Assembly: GCA_021796135.1 (NCBI GenBank)
Contig: JAJYOQ010000105.1
Coordinates: 1-10,927 of the forward strand
Length of the DNA: 10,927 nucleotides
Reading direction: 5' to 3'
From: Bacteroidota bacterium
GTDB taxonomy: Bacteria; Bacteroidota; Ignavibacteria; Ignavibacteriales; Ignavibacteriaceae
The first letter of the stretch is position 1; the number at the start of each line of letters is the position of its first letter. The translations under genes were made by a program, and so were the position numbers. The notes beneath the pieces are model-generated. The model was not told the origin of the DNA. It ran no database searches and saw only the letters and a list, made by a program, of their open reading frames with translations. Positions 4,936 to 10,927 of the stretch are shown here, one piece after another.

Positions 4936-7047
4936 TTATTTATCCTTCATTAATTCAATGTAAGCCGATTCATTTCGAATATTATCGAAGTCCGGATCAC
5001 GTTTGATCCATTCAAAATTTTCATAACCGTTATCAATTGCATCTTTAAGAAGTTTTATAGATTTATCATTTTCATTAAGGTATGCATATAGATTTGCACC
5101 ATAGTACATCATAATAGCGTCATTTGGGCTTAAATCCAGGGCTTTCTCCCCTTCTTGCCTTGCTTCATCGAATCTTTTTAACTTAGCTAATGTTACGGCA
5201 TAAGCCATTCGTCTATAAGTATCTTCGGGATGTTGAGCCAAATATTTTGGTTGGACGATAGTTATGGTTTCGAGGGTTTTAAGATATTTTGCTTTATCTC
5301 CAAGTCTTAAGCAGCATAGTTCAAGATCGTCATAAGCCTGGAAAAAGTTTGGGTTTATTGATATTATTTTATCTAAAATCTCCATTGCATCACGATCTTT
5401 ACCGGTAGATTGGTATATTCGGGAAAGAATCCAATAAGCATTAATATTATTAGTATCAAATTCAATTGCCTTTTTACTTGATGTCAGCGATTTATCCAGT
5501 TCATTTTTCCCGAAGTAAGCTAAGCTCAGCGAAGCATAAGCTTCAGATAATGATGCATCGTACATAAGAGCTTTAAGACTAACATCCAACGCCTTATCAA
5601 GCCAGGATTCTTTTCGATCAAAATCACGATATATTATTGCATAAGCTTCACCAAGTCCAGCATAAGCCGCTGCAAACCTTGAGTCAAGCTCAACTGCTTT
5701 CTGAAAAAGCAAAACCGCAAAGTCTATATTGTTTTTAGTTCTGCTCGTTAAAAAATTTCTTGCACGCAGATAATAGTCATAAGCCTCAGCATTCAATGTA
5801 GGTCTTTTTGTTAACTCCACTTTTTCAATAGGTGAAAGTTTGAGCATTAGTGCTTCAACGATTTCTTTTGAAACTTTTTCCTGGATATCAAAAATATCGG
5901 CTAGCTTTCCCTTATAAGTTTCTCCCCATATTTGAATACTTTTAACAGCTTCAATTAATTGCACCGATATTCTAAGGTCATCTTTAAATTTTCTAACGCT
6001 ACCCACCATTAGATATTGTACTCCCAATTCTCTTCCTATTATTTTCAAATCTTTTTTTGATTCTTTATACTGTATTGTGTTTGCTCTAGCAATAACTTTA
6101 ACTTCTTTAATCTTTGATAAGTTTATCATTAATTCTTCGGCTAAACCATCAGCAAAATAATCTGTTTCTTTTTCAGGGCTGATATTATCGAAAGGAAGAA
6201 TAGCAATTGTTTTATCGGATTCAACAGATGATTCCTTATTTGCTTTAACCAAATTAAGGTCTATTATCAATTCATCAATACTTTGATACCTTGAGCCGGG
6301 ATCCTTGATCAAAGCTTGTCTCACCAATTGTTCCAGTTTGATCGGGATACCATCCTTAATGGACGTCATTGAAACCGGTTCTTCATTCAGGATAGAATAA
6401 ATAACTGCCTGTTCAAAATCCCCTTTGAAAGGCATGCTTCCGGTAAGCATTTCATAGATAATTACCCCTAATGACCAAATATCAGTGCGATGATCAACAT
6501 GCTCACCCTTAGCTTGTTCGGGAGACATATAGGCAGTAGTTCCCAATGTTGTTCCAAACTTTGTAATCTGGCTAACTCCACCTAATTTTGCTAAACCGAA
6601 ATCCATCACTTTAACAGTTCCGGTTCGAGTAATCATTATATTGCTGCTTTTTATATCGCGGTGGATTATTCTTTTTTGATGAGCGGCTTGTAATCCTTTT
6701 GCTATTTGTTCTATTATATCTAATGATTGATCAAGGCTAAATTTTTCTTTACCTATTTTTTCTCTTAATTCTTGCCCTTCTATATACTCCATCACAATGA
6801 AAATTTCATCTTTTGATTCTTCAATGGCATAAATAGTAGCAATGTTCGGATGATTAAGAGCTGCTGCAGCTTGGGCTTCAATTTGAAATCTTTGGTGTTC
6901 TTCCTTATTTGCAGAAATATTATGGGGTAAAAATTTTATTGCAACTTCACGTTTTAATTTTGCGTCTTCTGCCTTATAAACGACACCCATTCCGCCTTCG
7001 CCTAACTTTTCGAGTATTTTATAATGTAAAATTGTTTTACCAATCAT
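4936..7047 (-). CDS. Ser/Thr protein kinase with TolB-like and TPR domains
   Basis: This 703-aa signalling protein has three parts. Residues 9-265 are a complete Hanks-type kinase: glycine loop GEGGMGVV (16-23), VAIK with Lys38, helix-C Glu57, HRDIKSSN (129-136) with catalytic Asp131, DFG (149-151) and SPE (175-177). All catalytic residues are present, so it should be active. Residues 279-400 begin KTIAILPFDNIS and FADGLAEEL, the TolB/FlgO-like domain also found behind kinases and adenylate cyclases. Residues 422-703 hold helical tetratricopeptide repeats, e.g. AAAYAGLGEAYA and EAYASLSLAYFG. No membrane segment was seen, so it is predicted cytoplasmic, unlike the PASTA kinases. AAGGT lies just upstream of the ATG. 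The gene is monocistronic by spacing and divergent from the VOC gene; its targets are unknown. Confidence 0.9.
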   Translation of the reverse strand: MIGKTILHYKILEKLGEGGMGVVYKAEDAKLKREVAIKFLPHNISANKEEHQRFQIEAQAAAALNHPNIATIYAIEESKDEIFIVMEYIEGQELREKIGKEKFSLDQSLDIIEQIAKGLQAAHQKRIIHRDIKSSNIMITRTGTVKVMDFGLAKLGGVSQITKFGTTLGTTAYMSPEQAKGEHVDHRTDIWSLGVIIYEMLTGSMPFKGDFEQAVIYSILNEEPVSMTSIKDGIPIKLEQLVRQALIKDPGSRYQSIDELIIDLNLVKANKESSVESDKTIAILPFDNISPEKETDYFADGLAEELMINLSKIKEVKVIARANTIQYKESKKDLKIIGRELGVQYLMVGSVRKFKDDLRISVQLIEAVKSIQIWGETYKGKLADIFDIQEKVSKEIVEALMLKLSPIEKVELTKRPTLNAEAYDYYLRARNFLTSRTKNNIDFAVLLFQKAVELDSRFAAAYAGLGEAYAIIYRDFDRKESWLDKALDVSLKALMYDASLSEAYASLSLAYFGKNELDKSLTSSKKAIEFDTNNINAYWILSRIYQSTGKDRDAMEILDKIISINPNFFQAYDDLELCCLRLGDKAKYLKTLETITIVQPKYLAQHPEDTYRRMAYAVTLAKLKRFDEARQEGEKALDLSPNDAIMMYYGANLYAYLNENDKSIKLLKDAIDNGYENFEWIKRDPDFDNIRNESAYIELMKDK

Positions 7048-7413
7048 TGTTTACCTTAATTTTAGGATAATATCTTCACATTGCATAGTGATTATCGCAA
7101 TGCCTTATTTGCAAAACAGCAGATTCTTTATGATTATTTGAGATTATAGAAAATTTTCGGCTGAACTTATATTTATTAAAAATATCAGGAAAATATTACG
7201 ATATAAATAATATAAATACTAATATTTTTGATTATAATAACTCACAATGTTAAGTCAGACACAAATAAATTAAAATAAAATTTCGATTTTAAAATAATGT
7301 ATATCCTGACTTGTGAATTAAAAATATCGGATAACAAAAATATTAATTTATTAATTTGTTTATGAGTTTGGGAATAATATAAAATTTAATATCACCGGAG
7401 GTAAAATAAAATT
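7048..7413. other. 366-nt divergent, AT-rich promoter region
   Basis: This gene-free stretch separates the kinase gene (-) from the VOC gene (+), so it must hold both promoters. An inverted repeat CATTGC (7079-7084) / GCAATG (7097-7102) lies about 32-55 nt before the kinase start and is a candidate operator. AAGTCAG (7252-7258) / CTGACTT (7306-7312) is a second, weaker repeat. The VOC gene has a GGAGG site at 7397-7401. Promoter boxes cannot be assigned reliably in this AT-rich context. Confidence 0.5.
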
Positions 7414-7845
7414 ATGGCACATATCAATCCGCACATTAATTTCAATGGAAATGCCGAAACAGCATTCAATTTTTATAAATCAGTCTTTGGCGGAGAGTTC
7501 GCTATGATTGTACGCTTCAAAGATTTACCAGTCCCCGGAAATCCGGTATCCGAGAAAGAAGCAAATAAGATAATGCATATAGCTTTGCCAATCGGCAAAA
7601 ACATGTTAATGGGGAATGATGTTCCGGAAATAATGGGGAAAGTAAACGAGAATGAAAACAGGTCTAAGATATACGTTAGTGCCGAAAGCCGAAAAGAAGC
7701 GGACAAACTTTTTAGCGGGCTCTCAGCAGGCGGGAATATTGAAGTACCTATCGGAGACAGTCCTTGGGGCTCATATTTTGCAATGTTTAGAGATAAATTC
7801 GGTATCGAATGGATGGTGGATTTTGACCCAAGGAATGCAGGATAA
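7414..7845 (+). CDS. VOC-superfamily protein, PhnB-like
   Basis: This 143-aa cytosolic protein belongs to the vicinal-oxygen-chelate (glyoxalase/dioxygenase/bleomycin-resistance) fold, in the PhnB-like branch often annotated as a 3-demethylubiquinone methyltransferase-like protein. Visible signatures are NPHINFNGNAETAFNFYKSVFGGEF (split over residues 5-29), then IMHIALPIGKNMLMGND (53-69), then GDSPWGSYFAMFRDKFGIEWMVDF (114-137). His7, His55 and Glu132 sit where members of the fold often bind metal. Length is normal and the domain is complete. The enzymatic reaction cannot be deduced. The ATG is preceded by GGAGG, 12 nt away, slightly far. It is divergent from the kinase gene, with a convergent neighbour 53 nt downstream, so it is probably transcribed alone. 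Confidence 0.88.
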   Translation: MAHINPHINFNGNAETAFNFYKSVFGGEFAMIVRFKDLPVPGNPVSEKEANKIMHIALPIGKNMLMGNDVPEIMGKVNENENRSKIYVSAESRKEADKLFSGLSAGGNIEVPIGDSPWGSYFAMFRDKFGIEWMVDFDPRNAG

Positions 7846-7898
7846 AAATAGACACTTTAAATAATTTAAAATTGATTAATATTGCGACAGCAAATCAG

Positions 7899-9278
7899 TT
7901 AGTAAATATTTAGACTTAGGTTAAGTGAAAAGTACCCAAACGAATTTGAACTTTCGCCGACCGGCTGTCGAACCGGGAAAATATAGCTATACTCAGGAGC
8001 GATTAAAAAATTTCCGATTTGATAATTAATTGGTAAGTCTAGTTCATATTCCATAATTCCAAAAGAACTATCGACAGTTTTGACATTTTTGGAAATTATT
8101 TTCCCTTTCACCTTTCTTTTCCTCAAGGTGCTATTAAGAAAGTTGACCGTTCCTAAACTTGCGGAAGCAGCCGGAGTAATTGAAAGCTGATTTGATCCGT
8201 CATCATTACTAGCAAGATCAATTTCCTGCGAAAAATTGAACCCAATAAATATATCTGACTTATTTCCAAAGGCATAGTCAAAAGTAGGATTAATTACCAA
8301 AACAGGAGTAGTAATATTCAACCCTACTCCAATATCATTGTTCAAACCGACATTCACTTTCGTATTTGAAGTGCCATAAAATGAATGAGAATAAGAAAGA
8401 GAAATACCAAAGTAATCAGTGAAGTCATAATCATATTCGAAGGAGGCGTCAAATTCATCCCAATTGCTGCTTTCGGTCAATTTGGTAGCAGAAATAGCTG
8501 CTGAAAATCCCAATGGATTATTATACGCAACTGAAGGAGAATAACCCGCTTGTTTTAGTCCGTTATCATAGCCCTTAAATGTTTCATGTCCGACATAACC
8601 AACTGCAGCAGTAAAATATGCCGATGAATCTTGAGTATTTTGAATAGAGTCCGCCACAGCTTCATTAGAGTCAGACTGTTCATCAGTAAAAGTGTCAGCT
8701 AGGCTTGAAAGGGAGTCTGTCAGAGTGCTTAAAGAATCTTGCATAGAGTCCTTAAAATCATCAATAACGGACGAAAGTGAATCTATCAAATCGCTTTGAA
8801 TCGAATCGAGAGAATCTGATGCATCATCTATATTATCAAATGCCTTAATACTCAGATTTTCTATGTGAGTCTTAAAATCCTTCATTGATGATGAAATTAT
8901 AGATGCCTGATCATTCCCATAAGAGGAAAGATTATTTTCAAAATTTTTACTTGTCATTTTTAAAGAGTCGGTTCTTTGTAAATCGATGGTGTCTTTTACA
9001 GCCGTAAGAATTGAATCGGAGAAGTTTTTAAAAGAATCTATTGAAGTATTTGAATAATTATGGACATCTACAATTAGAGAATCTGTGACAAATTTTTGAC
9101 GGGCAATAACAGAATCCTTTAAGAAATTAAATTGTAAATTAAGATGACTGCCCGAAGAATCTATTTTCGATTTTAAGAATAGAGGCATATTATCCATTGC
9201 GTTTAATCGGCTAAACTGAGCAGCCAGGATCATGATTAGGGAAATATATTTCAATAAATAATTAAATCTCGTTTGCAT
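7899..9278 (-). CDS. Exported protein: helical stalk plus outer-membrane beta-barrel
   Basis: This 459-aa protein starts with a signal peptide of about 27 residues (basic start, hydrophobic YISLIMILAA, cleavage probably near LNA). Residues 30-218 are polar and helical, full of Asp-Ser-Leu/Ile units (DSL at 155-157, 166-168, 181-183 and 188-190, many others as DSI/DSM), suggesting a coiled-coil or stalk. From about 220 the sequence changes to alternating hydrophobic/polar strands with aromatic belts (YFTAAVGYVG, FGISLSYSHSF, IFIGFNFSQEI), and it ends in an aromatic-terminated strand (FSLNLSLNIY), typical of outer-membrane barrels recognised by BamA. No named family was recognised. It may tether or span the periplasm; function is unknown. 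GGA about 9 nt upstream supports the ATG. The gene is isolated by orientation and spacing. Confidence 0.7.
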   Translation of the reverse strand: MQTRFNYLLKYISLIMILAAQFSRLNAMDNMPLFLKSKIDSSGSHLNLQFNFLKDSVIARQKFVTDSLIVDVHNYSNTSIDSFKNFSDSILTAVKDTIDLQRTDSLKMTSKNFENNLSSYGNDQASIISSSMKDFKTHIENLSIKAFDNIDDASDSLDSIQSDLIDSLSSVIDDFKDSMQDSLSTLTDSLSSLADTFTDEQSDSNEAVADSIQNTQDSSAYFTAAVGYVGHETFKGYDNGLKQAGYSPSVAYNNPLGFSAAISATKLTESSNWDEFDASFEYDYDFTDYFGISLSYSHSFYGTSNTKVNVGLNNDIGVGLNITTPVLVINPTFDYAFGNKSDIFIGFNFSQEIDLASNDDGSNQLSITPAASASLGTVNFLNSTLRKRKVKGKIISKNVKTVDSSFGIMEYELDLPINYQIGNFLIAPEYSYIFPVRQPVGESSNSFGYFSLNLSLNIY

Positions 9279-9494
9279 TCTTTTTCCAAATAAATTCGTA
9301 AATCAAATAACAGGATATTCCAAAGCCATTGCAAAAAAATAATTTCTTGCAAATAGTTATAATCTTATCTTATATAAAATAATAATTGTTTTTTTAAACC
9401 CTTGTTTCAAACTTAATTATTTCTTATTTACTTTCCCAAATTTTAAAATTAGTCACAGCTATACCTTTCGGAGTTAGCTTTAATATTATCTGTT
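9279..9494. other. Intergenic region containing a marR fragment
   Basis: AT-rich DNA between two - strand genes. The half near the barrel gene should contain its promoter; a TTTG/TGGCTTTG pair on the - strand loosely resembles the Bacteroidota -33/-7 pattern but is not convincing. The other end (9451-9493) is a near-copy of part of marR. No terminator was seen after the upstream membrane-protein gene. Confidence 0.5.
9451..9493 (-). pseudogene. marR wing-region fragment (43-nt near-repeat)
   Basis: These 43 nt match positions 4148-4190 inside the marR gene at 40 of 43 sites, with no gaps and in the same orientation. Read in the marR frame they encode QIILKLTPKGIAVT, against QIILKLTPKGIAMT in the intact gene. 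Two differences are silent and the third is Met to Val, as expected if the piece once belonged to a functional MarR-type gene. Similarity stops abruptly on both sides, and in-frame stops lie nearby. The fragment starts 2 nt after the stop codon of the neighbouring membrane-protein gene. It is either the remnant of a second marR or the footprint of a rearrangement. Confidence 0.65.
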
Positions 9495-9944
9495 TTAGCT
9501 CCCTTTGCTAATTATGTTTCTATCTAATATGGTCGATATTTGGCTACAAAACCACTTTCCCCCGTTCCTCTTTAAATAAAATATATTCAAGACATAAGAA
9601 ACGGCTATTGTAACAAAACAGCCGGTTGATATTAAAATACTATTTGATAAATAAATCGAAATAACTGATATAATTAATAATAATGTCATGGCTAGGGCAA
9701 GTATAATATTTTTGTCTTTTCCCGAATAAACCGAAATATCTTTAAATCCGTATACTTTAGAAATGTAAGAAATTAGATAGCCGACCCAGATTATAATTGT
9801 TACAGCACCCATGCCTGTAAGCATTCCTTTTACAAAATCCTGGACTGAGTGAATATGTCTTGCCGGTATAATTACATTTAGTATTATAGCTGATAATGAA
9901 GCTGTAATTGTAAATATTGCTGCTTTTCTATTTTTAACTTTCAT
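9495..9944 (-). CDS. Four-helix membrane protein in sigma-factor operon
   Basis: This 149-aa protein has a basic N-terminus and four hydrophobic segments at about 8-28, 40-62, 78-98 and 103-124. A soluble loop (63-77) and a short tail (125-149) containing one Cys follow. No family was recognised. Its ATG overlaps the stop of the preceding gene (ATGA, 9941-9944) and AGGAG lies just upstream, so it is translated as the third cistron after the sigma factor and the 205-aa membrane protein. A role in the same membrane-sensing circuit is likely by position but not shown. Its stop codon abuts the marR-like fragment, so the C-terminal tail may have been altered by that rearrangement. Confidence 0.75.
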   Translation of the reverse strand: MKVKNRKAAIFTITASLSAIILNVIIPARHIHSVQDFVKGMLTGMGAVTIIIWVGYLISYISKVYGFKDISVYSGKDKNIILALAMTLLLIISVISIYLSNSILISTGCFVTIAVSYVLNIFYLKRNGGKWFCSQISTILDRNIISKGS

Positions 9945-10558
9945 AATAACTCCTTTAAATCTTCCTTTATTTTTAGTAAATCATTTTCAATTGGTTCATT
10001 CTCTTTTTTAAATCTTCTCATCCTGAATTTGACTCCGAAGAAAATCACTACAAGTAAAGCTGCACTCATAAAAATATGGAAACCTATTCTTTCAAGAACC
10101 GGCATTCCGGTAAGTAAATCCAGGTAGATAATATTTATGCCCGTTATTAAGATTGCACCGAATACTTTAAAGTCTTTTCTAAAAAATTCTCTCTGTTCCG
10201 AAAAGTTCTTTAGGACATCATCAATAAAGTCCAAACTATTTTCTTTTACGTTAAGCTTAGCAGTTTTCAATTGCAGCTTTAAATATTTCAGCCAGAACGC
10301 AGATATTGCCATTACAAGTAAGGTAACTGCGGTTATTCTAAATACCGAAACCGGCAGTTCAAATATTAATGTCCATATAAGAAGTGCTACCGCAATGCTT
10401 ATTCCGGTTGTCTTAATAATATTAATTTTAAGAATTCTTTTCTCAAATTTCTTAAGTTTTGATAAAGAACCTGAGGTTATCTTTTCATAATTAAATTTAT
10501 CGACGGCAGCCGGTTTTTGTTTCTGCCAGTTATTTTTTAATACTTCTAATTCTTTCAT
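9941..10558 (-). CDS. Membrane protein, candidate anti-sigma factor
   Basis: This 205-aa protein begins with a cytoplasmic region of about 45 residues (MKELEVLKNNWQKQ, then a Lys-rich helix). Four hydrophobic segments follow at about 44-66, 71-91, 129-149 and 158-178, separated by a charged 38-residue loop (92-128), and it ends in a charged helical tail. In related bacteria, short membrane proteins opening with a similar pattern are often encoded just after ECF sigma factors. No zinc-binding HxxxCxxC motif is present, so if it is an anti-sigma factor it is not the ZAS type. Its ATG overlaps the sigma-gene stop (ATGA, 10555-10558) and a GGAGG lies upstream, showing translational coupling. Function is inferred from position. 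Confidence 0.75.
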   Translation of the reverse strand: MKELEVLKNNWQKQKPAAVDKFNYEKITSGSLSKLKKFEKRILKINIIKTTGISIAVALLIWTLIFELPVSVFRITAVTLLVMAISAFWLKYLKLQLKTAKLNVKENSLDFIDDVLKNFSEQREFFRKDFKVFGAILITGINIIYLDLLTGMPVLERIGFHIFMSAALLVVIFFGVKFRMRRFKKENEPIENDLLKIKEDLKELL

Positions 10559-10927
10559 ACTATTCCTCCCATAGTTTTAGCCAGGGCGGTTTTTATTCTA
10601 TTAATTTTTACACCAACATAATTCGGACTTATGCCAACTATCTCTGAAATCTCTTCATAACTTGTATCTTCGAGAAACAGACCTATAATAATTCTGTCCT
10701 GTTTGTTTAATTTTGCGATTGCATCCTGCAGATTCTTCAAATCCTCATCCATATTTTTTTCAAATGGGCTGCTTCCGTGCATTTCGTCCAGTTCCTGATG
10801 ATCAAGGTTTTGAAATCTTCCCGATTTTGTTTTAAATCTTTTATTAAAAAGCAGGGCGGAGTTTACAGTAATTCTGTATATCCATGTACTTATTTTTGAA
10901 TTATTTCTGAAGCTGTCTAGACTTCGC
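10555..10927 (-). CDS. ECF sigma factor, 5' end outside window
   Basis: The last 123 residues of an extracytoplasmic-function sigma-70 factor are visible; the reading frame is open to the window edge, so the ATG at 10782 is internal and not the start. The first visible part, SFRNNSKISTWIYRITVN, is the hallmark of region 2.4, which reads the -10 element. After a linker of about 35 residues comes region 4, QDAIAKLNKQDRIIIGLFLEDTSYEEISEIVGISPNYVGVKINRIKTAL in segments, with the helix-turn-helix that reads the -35 element. It directs RNA polymerase to a stress- or signal-specific regulon and leads an operon with two membrane proteins. Autoregulation is common for such operons, but the promoter is outside the window. 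Confidence 0.92.
   Translation of the reverse strand, partial: RSLDSFRNNSKISTWIYRITVNSALLFNKRFKTKSGRFQNLDHQELDEMHGSSPFEKNMDEDLKNLQDAIAKLNKQDRIIIGLFLEDTSYEEISEIVGISPNYVGVKINRIKTALAKTMGGIV

Noticed and set aside
7242..7316. Possible riboswitch or hairpin from TCACAA...AAGTCAG and CTGACTTGTGA
   Set aside because: The pairings compete with each other, loops are long and AT-rich, and the site is about 100 nt before the VOC gene; no known RNA motif was recognised.
7473..7706. 77-codon - strand frame
   Set aside because: It is the antisense shadow of the VOC gene.
7652..7864. 70-codon + strand frame overlapping the VOC gene
   Set aside because: It is out of frame with a complete VOC domain and has no ribosome site.
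9279..9450. Bacteroidota-type -33/-7 promoter for the barrel gene
   Set aside because: The -7 match is imperfect and similar AT-rich matches occur by chance; not strong enough to list as a promoter.
10137..10490. 117-codon + strand frame
   Set aside because: It is antisense to the 205-aa membrane protein within a tightly coupled operon.
10555..10782. A stand-alone 75-aa region-4-only sigma protein
   Set aside because: The frame stays open to the window edge and the upstream codons encode a typical region 2.4, so the ATG at 10782 is internal.

Overview
The window is low-GC bacterial chromosome, by eye about one-third G+C. Taxonomy is inferred from gene style only. A soluble Ser/Thr kinase fused to a TolB-like domain and TPRs, an ECF sigma factor followed by a membrane protein that starts MKELE..LKNNW, and a signal-peptide/beta-barrel protein together suggest the Ignavibacteria/Bacteroidota side of the tree. 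Several genes have good Shine-Dalgarno sites. No rRNA, tRNA, CRISPR array or intact transposase was seen.

Left part (1-2343, + strand): a gene-free leader with a small hairpin, a 14-bp palindrome and three GTAAC repeats at exact 7-bp spacing precedes a terminase small subunit and a terminase large subunit. A 70-nt stem-loop with a following T-run separates the two genes, and a terminator-like hairpin closes the pair. No portal, capsid or tail gene follows; the next gene is chromosomal and on the other strand. This is therefore an isolated packaging cassette, either a prophage relic or a satellite-like element.

Centre-left (2400-4540, - strand): a compact operon of a MarR regulator, a 107-aa three-helix membrane protein and an MFS_3/EntS-type exporter. 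The first two genes overlap by ATGA and the exporter follows after 21 nt. A perfect 9-4-9 inverted repeat sits on the likely marR promoter, so an autoregulated efflux operon is the natural reading. About 400 nt of poorly coding DNA separates it from the next gene.

Centre and right (4936-9450): a 703-aa kinase-TolB-TPR signalling protein (-), an AT-rich divergent intergenic region, a VOC/PhnB-like protein (+), and a 459-aa exported protein (-) with an Asp-Ser-Leu-rich presumed stalk and a C-terminal beta-barrel.

Far right (9451-10927, - strand): an ECF sigma factor, cut by the window edge, is chained by ATGA overlaps to two multi-pass membrane proteins; the first is a candidate anti-sigma factor. 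Directly after the last gene lies a 43-nt piece matching the wing region of the marR gene at 40 of 43 positions. It is a relic of a second marR copy or of a rearrangement, and it forms a direct repeat with marR about 5.3 kb away.
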